A DNA stretch of 47,511 bases from a virus: IMG/VR virus record IMGVR_UViG_3300046352_000049, positions 1 to 47,511 of that record, one strand, 5' to 3'. Position numbers and translations under genes: made by a program. The notes below the pieces were generated by a model, which had not been told where the DNA came from, did no database searches, and saw only the letters and a program-made list of their open reading frames with translations. Shown in pieces: positions 40,843-47,511 of this stretch (positions within the stretch are counted from its first letter, which is position 1; the number at the start of each line of letters is the position of its first letter).

Positions 40843-41621
40843 AGCACTGGCTTCCCCTCCTGTGTCAACTCCCTGGTCATCCATAGTAATCTTCCTTGTT
40901 CTAATAGTTCTTCTTCTGCACGATCGCCATAGAGGCCTCTGTAAGCCTCTAGGACACGTTTAAAACATTCATCTAATGTCTCTGCCCCATCTAAGATATC
41001 AAAGGCTTTAACAGGCCCACAACCATCTAGTCCAGGGATGCTATCTACCCGGTCACCTGTTAGGCATTGGGAATAGAAAAATGTTTCTCCATATCCTTTG
41101 ATTGTTTTACGATCGGCTGAGAGTCTAACAAGTCCAACTGAGTCCACCAACATTGGGCCGAACTGAGGTTGGTTACCCAGCTCCCATCCGTAGTGCCATC
41201 CGGGGACTTGTCGCAAATCTTTATCGCGTGTGCAGATGATGGTTTCGAGAGGTCTTTTGGACTGCTCGATAGCCATAAGGTCATCTGCTTCCAATCCGTC
41301 TGATTCAATGACATGGTATTTAGCTTTCAAATAAGCTTTGATATTCTTGTAATGCCAAGGCTTATTACCAATTCGTTCTTTGTAAGGAGTACGCTTAGCG
41401 ATTTCATAGCGGAAGTTACCCTTGCCAGTCATGTAGAGAATAGGAGATGATAGCTCACCCCGTTCATCTGCGTTACCGGCAATTGCGACAATGTTAGCAA
41501 TACGATTGTCTAACAATTCCGATACGTAATCAAACGGAGGAAAGCCAGCTTGCTGCCAGCCTGCCTCCGCTGCGAAGCCTAGTTCATAAACAAGAACGTC
41601 AGCATCGATAAGACATTGCAT
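40818..41621 (-). CDS. 5'-3' exonuclease (T7 gp6 / PIN-FEN type)
   Basis: 267 residues: LIDADVLVYELGFAAE (4-19, first metal-binding Asp), ESDGLEADDLMAIEQS (acidic cluster), ICTRDKDLRQVPGWHY and LTGDRVDSIPGLDGCGPVKAFDIL (helix-hairpin-helix with further acidic residues). The ending GRLLWMTRELTQEGKPVLW is also typical for the T7 gp6 group. It removes RNA primers and degrades host DNA in relatives. It starts on the last base of the SSB-like gene. Confidence 0.92.
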   Translation of the reverse strand: MQCLIDADVLVYELGFAAEAGWQQAGFPPFDYVSELLDNRIANIVAIAGNADERGELSSPILYMTGKGNFRYEIAKRTPYKERIGNKPWHYKNIKAYLKAKYHVIESDGLEADDLMAIEQSKRPLETIICTRDKDLRQVPGWHYGWELGNQPQFGPMLVDSVGLVRLSADRKTIKGYGETFFYSQCLTGDRVDSIPGLDGCGPVKAFDILDGAETLDECFKRVLEAYRGLYGDRAEEELLEQGRLLWMTRELTQEGKPVLWSLPVIS

Positions 41622-42325
41622 TAGAACGGATTGTCGTCGTTGTCGTCATCAGCTGCTGGTGCTGGAGCAGGCTTAGCTGCTTGCTTAGCTTTAGCAACTG
41701 CTGCTTTAGGCTTATCACCACCACCCAGAGCTTGTTCAAGAGCACTGCCTTTGAAGTTCAGATTGCCTTTAATCTTGTCACGCAGCCATTCAGGCAACGC
41801 ATTGAACACTTCCATGTCTGGTGCATCAAGGTCGAGCAGCTTTGAAGGATTAACCAGCTCGGGACATTTATCAGCGTCACGAGGACGCATAGCAGAGATA
41901 GTTGCAATGTTGTCATAAACCTTATCACCCACAGCGTTGTTAACAATTGTCACATTGATAGGCTGACCGATAGCCTTAGTGAAGTCACCGTCAAACTCAC
42001 CGGTTGGATCAATAGCGTTGTAACGCTGTGTGCTCTTAGCCTTATCTGCAAACAAGCCATAGAAAGGCAATGTCTCAGAAATCCAACGTGGTTTATCTGG
42101 CAGCTCGTTACCTGCTTCATCCAACATGAATGTATCTACCAGCTCATAGGTGAGCATAATCTCTTGTGCTGGTGGCTTATCCTTGCCTTGATATGGACGT
42201 TGCGCTTGCAAACCCAGGTCAATGATTTGAACCAGTCGAGCAGGATATGTACCCGGTTCGATATTTGCTTGTGGCACTTTATTACCTTGATTGCCACCAC
42301 CAACTTTTTTAGCGTTAAGACCCAT
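41621..42325 (-). CDS. Single-stranded DNA-binding protein-like
   Basis: 234 residues with an OB-fold-like middle (NIEPGTYPARLVQIIDLGLQAQRPY, EIMLTYELVDTFM, GQPINVTIVNNAVGDKVYDNIATI). An Ala/Lys/Pro linker and an acidic tail DDDNDDNPF follow, the C-terminal hallmark of phage SSBs. It should protect single strands and bind polymerase and helicase through the tail. A good ribosome site (AGGAG) precedes its ATG. Neighbours are the exonuclease and polymerase genes, which agree. Confidence 0.85.
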   Translation of the reverse strand: MGLNAKKVGGGNQGNKVPQANIEPGTYPARLVQIIDLGLQAQRPYQGKDKPPAQEIMLTYELVDTFMLDEAGNELPDKPRWISETLPFYGLFADKAKSTQRYNAIDPTGEFDGDFTKAIGQPINVTIVNNAVGDKVYDNIATISAMRPRDADKCPELVNPSKLLDLDAPDMEVFNALPEWLRDKIKGNLNFKGSALEQALGGGDKPKAAVAKAKQAAKPAPAPAADDDNDDNPF

Positions 42326-42330
42326 TATGA

Positions 42331-42510
42331 TTACTCCTGTGTGTAGATTACGAACTCGATACGATCGGATGGATAGATGTACATCTTACCTTCCTTGGTT
42401 TGGACACCGATGAAGCCTGAGCCTAGCTGATAGGCTACAATATCTTCAAACAGTGTTGGGGTAGGATCACCACGGAATGTGATGGTCATTGATTGTTTTG
42501 TTTCACCCAT
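42331..42510 (-). CDS. Small hypothetical protein, 59 aa
   Basis: Read from the gap between polymerase and SSB genes. It starts MGETKQSMTITFRGDPTPTL, is beta-rich (GSGFIGVQTKEGKMYIYPSDRIEFVIYTQ) and ends with CAGGAGTAA, supplying the AGGAG of the next gene. It starts 14 bases after the polymerase stop. No motif recognised; it may be a small replication accessory. Confidence 0.75.
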   Translation of the reverse strand: MGETKQSMTITFRGDPTPTLFEDIVAYQLGSGFIGVQTKEGKMYIYPSDRIEFVIYTQE

Positions 42511-42523
42511 TTATTTTTCTTTC

Positions 42524-44416
42524 TTAATGTGTTTCATACCAGTTATTACCTATTTCAGATTCCCCTGCATGAGGACACTTGATTCCGTAATACACACCTG
42601 CATCTCGAATAGCGTCTCTGCAAATACTTCCTACTTCCTCAGCGATTTCTTTACGACATTCGATCTGAATCTCGTCATGAATCCAGCCAACAATTCCGTA
42701 ATCAACACCCCATTTAAATTTATCTGCTAACCTTTGAGCACATATTACGTATGCTCTTTGCATGTGGATGGCTTCGTCGGATTGTAACAGATACACAAGA
42801 AGTTGATGTTCGGATGTGACAGTTATCGGTCGTCCGTCTAAACCGGTAATCTTTCCGTCGAAGTATTCCATTCGTTTGAACTGTTGATTATAGCGTTGTC
42901 GTGCTGTGCTTCTCCATTCTTTAGTCAGTCTCTCCATGAGTTCACCAAGTCCGTCAAGACCTCGGTATAATTTATCCCTGAGATCTGCTCCAGAGCCCAC
43001 AGGCTTCTTAGCAGTCTTTGCAAGCTTTGTATCTCCTCCTCCGAAGAGCAGACAATACATAACGTTTTTCGCAATGTCTCTGGATTCAAGGTCGCCAGCG
43101 ACTTTGGTAAGGGTGTGAGGATCAGTGCCATCTTCTTTGTTTCCAGATACCATAGCATAGATGTACTTTTCATTGTTCATCCGTGCTGCTAGTTGCCTTA
43201 GTTGGTTGCCAGCTGAATCGGTGCCAACGAGGACCATTCCCTCACCGGAAGTGAAGATGGAACGCATTTGCTTTCCGTAGAAGCTTGAGGCTTTTGGGAT
43301 GTTGACAATGTTGCGGTGAGTGGCTCTACCTGTGACGGCAAGAGTGTTGACAACACTAGCAATTCGTCCATCTTCTCGAACAAGTTTAAATAAGCCCTCA
43401 ATAATTCCACGGCGCTGTCGGCATTGGACCCGTTTAGCGACGAGCTTACCAATCTTTGATTCAATTCCTTCAAAAGGATCGTCTTTACTGAGCTTAGGGC
43501 TTGTTCTGTTTCCGTCGTCATCGGTATTCCATTCTAACGGTTCCCATCCCATTGCAAGGAGGAAGTCTTTTGTTTCTGCACCAGAGTTTAGGTCAGTAGT
43601 TCGGAAGCTAATCCGGCTAAAACAACCAGCAATGGGCTTACGGCCAGGGTCGAGATTATTACCAGCGCACCAGTTAAGACTACTTTGGGAATATTCACCT
43701 GATTTGAGGAAGGGTTTCTTGATGTAATTGTATTCTCCTTTGACTTTGGTTTCTTCTACTTCAATGATTTTAGGTAGATGCGGGGTGATGACACGATCAA
43801 TACGTTTAATCCACTTAGTGAGCTGAGCTACACATTTGTGCATGTGATCTTGATCTACTAGCCATCCGTATTCTTCTTGCTGCTGTAGGTATTCAAAGAG
43901 TTCAAAGGAGAGCAAGAAAGCATTGCGCCACTTACCACCCTTGGCTTCTTCCATAAGTGCATTATACACTAATTCGAGAATCTCTACGTCTTCCGTGCAA
44001 CGATGTAACATCTCTTCCGAGAAGTTTTCCCAGTCATCATGGTCAGGCTTGCCACGCCCTACACGATAACCCCATGCTGCAATAGAGTGAGGACCAATCT
44101 TCTTATCTACTGCGTTGAATGGTACTAGACGCTTAGGGTTGAGGAGTCGAGACATGATGAGTGTATCAACTTTCTTACCTTTGTATTCCCATCCATATAG
44201 CTTTTTAAGCAATGGAAAGTCATATCCAATACCGTTGTGTGCAATTAGAACATCAAATGAATCGAGATATTCTAACATCTGTTGAACGTAGTCACCACCC
44301 GGCCAAGGCCAGAACTTACGAGGCTCTTGACCTTTCTCTTTGATTACGCCGCAATGAACACGGGTAGCTGTATCCAGAAGGCCGTTAGCCTCCAGGTCGA
44401 ATATACCGATCCGCAT
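42524..44416 (-). CDS. DNA polymerase, family A (T7-like)
   Basis: 630 residues from the ATG with AGGA seven bases ahead. The 3'-5' exonuclease domain has DLEANGL (7-13, DxE) and VLIAHNGIGYDFPLLKKL. The polymerase domain has VGTDSAGNQLRQLAARM (motif A), SRDIAKNVMYCLLFGGG (motif B, with Lys and Tyr) and WIHDEIQIE (motif C). It has the gene length of T7 gp5 relatives without extra domains. It replicates the genome with the primase-helicase coded three genes upstream. Confidence 0.93.
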   Translation of the reverse strand: MRIGIFDLEANGLLDTATRVHCGVIKEKGQEPRKFWPWPGGDYVQQMLEYLDSFDVLIAHNGIGYDFPLLKKLYGWEYKGKKVDTLIMSRLLNPKRLVPFNAVDKKIGPHSIAAWGYRVGRGKPDHDDWENFSEEMLHRCTEDVEILELVYNALMEEAKGGKWRNAFLLSFELFEYLQQQEEYGWLVDQDHMHKCVAQLTKWIKRIDRVITPHLPKIIEVEETKVKGEYNYIKKPFLKSGEYSQSSLNWCAGNNLDPGRKPIAGCFSRISFRTTDLNSGAETKDFLLAMGWEPLEWNTDDDGNRTSPKLSKDDPFEGIESKIGKLVAKRVQCRQRRGIIEGLFKLVREDGRIASVVNTLAVTGRATHRNIVNIPKASSFYGKQMRSIFTSGEGMVLVGTDSAGNQLRQLAARMNNEKYIYAMVSGNKEDGTDPHTLTKVAGDLESRDIAKNVMYCLLFGGGDTKLAKTAKKPVGSGADLRDKLYRGLDGLGELMERLTKEWRSTARQRYNQQFKRMEYFDGKITGLDGRPITVTSEHQLLVYLLQSDEAIHMQRAYVICAQRLADKFKWGVDYGIVGWIHDEIQIECRKEIAEEVGSICRDAIRDAGVYYGIKCPHAGESEIGNNWYETH

Positions 44417-44927
44417 AATCTTTCCTAATTTCATCTAGTGAGATGAGTGCTCGATTGACAGTTGGCCAGAGGTTTTCAGGACAACAATTGAAGTAACGAG
44501 GATCGTCCTGTAGCTGAGGAAATCCTTGCATCTCTTGCTGAATATTGTGGTAGTGAACGTGTCCGTGTAGATTACGCTTACCACGTAGCTCATCAGGATG
44601 TATTGGTGCATGACTAAGCCAAAACTCTTTATACTTGACAATACCGTAAACTTCTTTAAAGTATTTCAAATACACTGATGTGTTCAGCTCATCATGATTA
44701 CCACGTACTAAGTATTTAAGTCCAGCTAATTCACCGAAGTCAGAGACTGTCTCCATAGAGAACGCTGCATCACCTAGTACATACACAATGTCACGCTTAC
44801 CTACGACTTCGTTCCAATCATCTTTGATACGTTGTCGGTTGTCATATTCATCCTTAACTTCCTTACGAAAGCGTTGAATGTTTTTATGACCAAAGTGTAA
44901 ATCACTACAGAACCATATGTTACTCAC
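44385..44927 (-). CDS. Calcineurin-like metallophosphoesterase, 180 aa
   Basis: Starts at GTG (GTGAGTAAC) with AAGGA eight bases ahead. Motifs: SDLHFGHKN (8-16), VLGDAAF, RGNHDE, LSHAP and LHGHVH, all metal ligands of the small bacterial and phage phosphoesterase family. It overlaps the sigma factor gene by eight bases and the polymerase gene by 32. It might cut nucleotides such as cyclic or capped ones or act on DNA ends; unknown. Confidence 0.87.
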   Translation of the reverse strand: MSNIWFCSDLHFGHKNIQRFRKEVKDEYDNRQRIKDDWNEVVGKRDIVYVLGDAAFSMETVSDFGELAGLKYLVRGNHDELNTSVYLKYFKEVYGIVKYKEFWLSHAPIHPDELRGKRNLHGHVHYHNIQQEMQGFPQLQDDPRYFNCCPENLWPTVNRALISLDEIRKDYADRYIRPGG

Positions 44928-45393
44928 TGTATAAGTCCTTCAGCTCGTTACGGAATCGTTCGATGATGTGATGACATTTAGAATACGAATGATCTGTCAG
45001 TCGTGCAATGTCAATAGCCCTGTAGCCTTGTTTGAGGTGCAAAGACAACACTTCAATCTGAACCTCACTCTTAGTATCCATAAGCTCATAAATCTCATTC
45101 ATGATGCGTTCTGGATAGTGAGGACAGCTCAAGCTCTCCGCTTCTTCTTCTGTAATCTCAATGTTAGAGTAGCCTTTCTCCTCATTCTTGAGATCACGCA
45201 GAGCATTGTTCATAAGCATGGAAAACCACTGATCGAAGCGATTGATATCGCAACTCTTGTGATAACGTAAGGCACGTTCATATGCTGTCTGTACAATGTC
45301 CTCAGCTGCCTGTGGAGTGCCAGCTCGGAATGACATACGCTTGACGAAACGTTGTCGATTGTCAATGTAATGTCGCTCGATGAATTGATACAT
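44920..45393 (-). CDS. ECF-like RNA polymerase sigma factor
   Basis: 157 residues. The region 2-like part AEDIVQTAYERALRYHKSCDINRFDQWFSMLMNNALRDLKN (about 30-70) and the region 4 helix-turn-helix VLSLHLKQGYRAIDIARLTDHSYSKCHHIIERFRNELK near the C-terminus match ECF sigma factors. phiEco32-type phages carry such a factor to direct host RNA polymerase to late promoters. There is no phage RNA polymerase here, so it is the likely switch to late transcription. It lies next to the primase-helicase gene (one base apart). Confidence 0.87.
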   Translation of the reverse strand: MYQFIERHYIDNRQRFVKRMSFRAGTPQAAEDIVQTAYERALRYHKSCDINRFDQWFSMLMNNALRDLKNEEKGYSNIEITEEEAESLSCPHYPERIMNEIYELMDTKSEVQIEVLSLHLKQGYRAIDIARLTDHSYSKCHHIIERFRNELKDLYSE

Positions 45394-45394
45394 A

Positions 45395-47053
45395 TTAGTT
45401 TATCTCGTTAAAGAGTCCGGTTGAATTATCCCAATAGAGCTTGTAACGACCTGTCTCACCAAACTCACGGTCTTCTAGCAATACTAGAGTTCGTAGATTG
45501 CGTTCTTCAGGGCCGAGATTTGGGTCTCGATTTCCTTCAAGTCCGAGCATGAGATTGCACGAGCGAGCCATAGCACGGGAACCAGCAAACTGGCTAGACA
45601 GAACTTCGCCGCCTCGCTCATGAGGAGGCCCAGAATCAGGATTACGCAGATGACAGAAGATAAAGATAACCACATTAAGGTCGAGGGCCATAGCACTAAG
45701 TTCTTGAGCAATTTCTTGAAGCTTGACGTTTGCACTTGCAGCATCCATTCCGTTAGTTAAGTTGGTAATAGGGTCGATGATGATGACCTTGCATCCCTCA
45801 CTAGCAGCAGAACGTATATCAGCTTTGAGCGTGTCAAAACCTACGTGCTGATACAAGTTGAGCATGAACAATCGGTCATGTAGCACCTCCCCTGCTTTGT
45901 CATATGCACTGTCGTCGAATGGCTTGGTAGGGTCGTGAAAGAACTTACCTACTAGCTTACCCGCAACGAGTTTATATGTCTTCTTGTTGCTCTCTTCAGG
46001 CTTGACAAGAAATACTTTCCATCCGTGTTCCTTGATAAAATGTGCTGCAAGGGTGTTAACGACCTCCGACTTACCTTGCTTCTGACCAGCACCGATGTAA
46101 ATGGTCTCTCCCAGTCGTATCCCACGAGTTGCCTTAGTGATGTGCTCCCAGGGCCACGATACACCGAATGTAGGCGGTTCTTTACCAGCTTCGTGTAAGT
46201 CATTCCCCGATACCAAACGAGTGTTCTTTGGTTTCTGGGCGTTGAACTGACATGCATTGTAAGCTGCTTTAGACCTTCCGTCGATAAGGCATTGGTTAGC
46301 ATCTTTGGATGGTAGAGATGCAACCATCGCATCAGGGGCAATACGTAATACATCTTCTACAGCTTTCTTACCTGGAGCGTCATTGTCGAATACAAGAATG
46401 ATTTCCTTGAAGTGTTTACGGATTTCAGGGAGCATCTTAGCGAATTGCTTAGATGCACCACCGGAGCCATTACTTAGAGACACTACAGCAGGGTTGTAAT
46501 CTGCATATTGTGTACCCTTGTTATGTTCCTTGAAGATTTGAAACAATGCTACTGCATCACATTCACCCTCTGTAACGAATAGCTTCTTTCCTCCCGTTTG
46601 TACTGCTTGTTGCCAGCCGAAGAAGTCAGCGCCCTTAGTCGAGCCAATGGCCCACATACGCTTGTTCTCAATCAGCCGAACTTTGTAACCAATCAGCTCA
46701 TCATCTACATAGTAGGGGTAATAATGAGTGACAGGTGTAGCACCATCAGTCTCAGACAATCCAATCTTAACACCAAAGTATTCAAGATATTCCTGTTTAA
46801 GCTTGCGATCAGGAAGAGATACAGTTTTGTATGTACCAACCTCCTTGATCTCATCCTCAATTTCTTCCTTGCTTTTAACTAAGGATTGAGGCTTGTAGTC
46901 TTTAGGTTTGTCGTGATAAGGATCAGATACATACGTTCCACATGAGAAGCAGAATCCATCGTATGTACCATCTCCTTTATCAAACACCTGCAATCCATTA
47001 GCCGAATTGCATTTGTCAGTACGGTGAGGAAGTTTTTGTACACATTTAGACAA
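45395..47053 (-). CDS. DNA primase-helicase (T7 gp4-like)
   Basis: About 552 residues from a TTG start that overlaps the end of the previous gene by eight bases and follows AAAGGGAAA; an ATG 19 codons upstream lacks a ribosome site and would overlap by 65. Features: a zinc knuckle with H10, C15, C35 and C38 (CFSCG), TOPRIM residues FVTEGECDA (Glu163) and VFDNDAPG (Asp223, Asp225), and a DnaB-type helicase with Walker A GAGQKQGKS (321-329), VIIIDPITNLTNG and the HLRNP loop. It unwinds and primes phage DNA for the family A polymerase. Confidence 0.92.
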   Translation of the reverse strand: MSKCVQKLPHRTDKCNSANGLQVFDKGDGTYDGFCFSCGTYVSDPYHDKPKDYKPQSLVKSKEEIEDEIKEVGTYKTVSLPDRKLKQEYLEYFGVKIGLSETDGATPVTHYYPYYVDDELIGYKVRLIENKRMWAIGSTKGADFFGWQQAVQTGGKKLFVTEGECDAVALFQIFKEHNKGTQYADYNPAVVSLSNGSGGASKQFAKMLPEIRKHFKEIILVFDNDAPGKKAVEDVLRIAPDAMVASLPSKDANQCLIDGRSKAAYNACQFNAQKPKNTRLVSGNDLHEAGKEPPTFGVSWPWEHITKATRGIRLGETIYIGAGQKQGKSEVVNTLAAHFIKEHGWKVFLVKPEESNKKTYKLVAGKLVGKFFHDPTKPFDDSAYDKAGEVLHDRLFMLNLYQHVGFDTLKADIRSAASEGCKVIIIDPITNLTNGMDAASANVKLQEIAQELSAMALDLNVVIFIFCHLRNPDSGPPHERGGEVLSSQFAGSRAMARSCNLMLGLEGNRDPNLGPEERNLRTLVLLEDREFGETGRYKLYWDNSTGLFNEIN

Positions 47054-47255
47054 TACGTTTCCCTTTCCCAAGTGGCCGTCTAAGTTTATCACGTGATGAT
47101 GCAGTAGCATATTTCATCACATACTCATCAATGTACTCCCAGTGGTCCGCTCCTGTTTGTGAATAGAATAACCAACCTGTCCAAAAATCCCTCTTTCTTA
47201 CACCGAAAGAACCATTCTCAAACTGAACTGTATGTGGCTTGAATGGATTATACAT
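47046..47255 (-). CDS. Hypothetical protein, 69 aa
   Basis: Starts at MYNPFKPHTVQFENGSFGVRK, whose ATG overlaps the end of the modular gene and has AAGGAGAAG ahead. It is rich in Trp, Tyr and Phe (FWTGWLFYSQTGADHWEYIDEY) with a basic end. No membrane span or motif. The overlaps with both neighbours indicate coupling with the primase-helicase gene. Related small proteins with FGVRK...WTGW...YLD blocks are frequent in phages; function unknown. Confidence 0.75.
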   Translation of the reverse strand: MYNPFKPHTVQFENGSFGVRKRDFWTGWLFYSQTGADHWEYIDEYVMKYATASSRDKLRRPLGKGKRIV

Positions 47256-47511
47256 TGTTCTTCTCCTTGAGTTTGGCTTCAATGACTCGGGCAATATCAA
47301 TCCGGTGTTGTTCCCATGAAACTGTGTAATCAAGGCTTCGCCATGCTTGTTCAAGTTCCTCATCCGTCAGCCCAACCCATGTGTGCTGTGCTGGTGGGGA
47401 TGTGAGGGGAATTGCTTTGTATCCCTTGGCAGCAAGCAATGGCTCATTCTTTTTGAAAGAAAGTTCTTTTAACTCTGGCTTTTTCCCGCACTGGTGAAGA
47501 TACGCAATAGG
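47248..47511 (-). CDS. Modular phage hypothetical protein, C-terminal part reaching the right edge
   Basis: Open frame from the right edge to a TAA. The first 42 codons lie in the 127-base repeat and equal the frame near 170-296. It then continues HTWVGLTDEELEQAWRSLDYTV and ends IDIARVIEAKLKEKNNV, a common ending of mosaic phage proteins. On the closed map codon 54 of the left part is followed here, giving one 141-residue protein. This is the version compatible with the downstream overlap. Confidence 0.8.
   Translation of the reverse strand, partial: PIAYLHQCGKKPELKELSFKKNEPLLAAKGYKAIPLTSPPAQHTWVGLTDEELEQAWRSLDYTVSWEQHRIDIARVIEAKLKEKNNV
47385..47511. repeat. 127-base direct repeat, right copy
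   Basis: Identical to 170-296. The window ends with the repeat, so the molecule is probably circular or terminally redundant, with 47,215 bp of unique sequence. Confidence 0.95.

Noticed and set aside
42479-42730. Plus-strand 83-codon frame over the end of the DNA polymerase gene
   Set aside because: Antisense of the polymerase C-terminus and the 59-residue gene; no ribosome site.
1-47511. Lysogeny genes, single-subunit RNA polymerase, CRISPR or insertion sequences
   Set aside because: No protein with integrase, repressor, T7-type RNA polymerase or transposase motifs was seen, and no repeat-spacer array.

Overview
The window is an essentially complete genome of a tailed, podovirus-type, apparently lytic bacteriophage. 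It has a T7-style virion gene order (portal, scaffold, capsid, two tail-tube proteins, internal virion proteins) and its own replication and nucleotide genes. It has no integrase, excisionase or repressor and no single-subunit RNA polymerase. The genes are tightly packed, mostly overlapping by 1-35 bases. A Gram-negative, probably proteobacterial host is suggested by the lysis genes, the virion transglycosylase and a mosaic LTDEE/SPPAQ-type hypothetical gene. The combination of an ECF-like sigma factor with amidoligase, ATP-grasp and glutamine amidotransferase genes recalls phiEco32-type podoviruses, although this genome is smaller and has a class II (B12) ribonucleotide reductase and ThyX.

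Ends: bases 170-296 are identical to the last 127 bases (47385-47511). Joining them gives a closed map of 47,215 bp in which one gene runs uninterrupted across the junction (458 to 297, then 47511 to 47248). The first 169 bases are a divergent alternative continuation of that same gene.

Layout on the closed map: two divergent arms leave a 1.5 kb non-coding control region (8866-10344) and converge on a terminator at 35600-35650. The leftward (minus) arm starts at 8865. It carries small early genes, then a cluster of unusual ligases and amidotransferases (ATP-grasp, amidoligase, phiEco32-type COOH-NH2 ligase, class II and class I glutamine amidotransferases). It crosses the junction into replication and metabolism: primase-helicase, sigma factor, phosphoesterase, DNA polymerase A, SSB-like protein, 5'-3' exonuclease, HNH protein, DUF5664-like protein, ThyX, a second phosphoesterase, MazG-like protein, ribonucleotide reductase and glutaredoxin.

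The rightward (plus) arm starts at 10345. It carries a fibre adaptor, two RCC1-propeller fibres, lysis genes, terminase, portal, tRNA-Asn, scaffold, capsid, two decoration or head-fibre proteins, tail-tube proteins, ejection proteins including a separate lytic transglycosylase, an HNH-like protein and PhoH.

How it probably works: host sigma-70 promoters in the control region, with TGTGCTACA elements on the minus strand, would start the leftward arm. The phage sigma factor would then direct later transcription. The nucleotide genes supply dNTPs. The ligase cluster most likely makes or attaches an amide-linked peptide or modifies a protein or cell-surface target; its substrate cannot be read from the sequence. 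Several small genes of 34-59 codons were found by reading the gaps: 5803-5907, 5911-6087, 8042-8209 and 42331-42510. One decoration-protein gene appears to start at an AUA codon.
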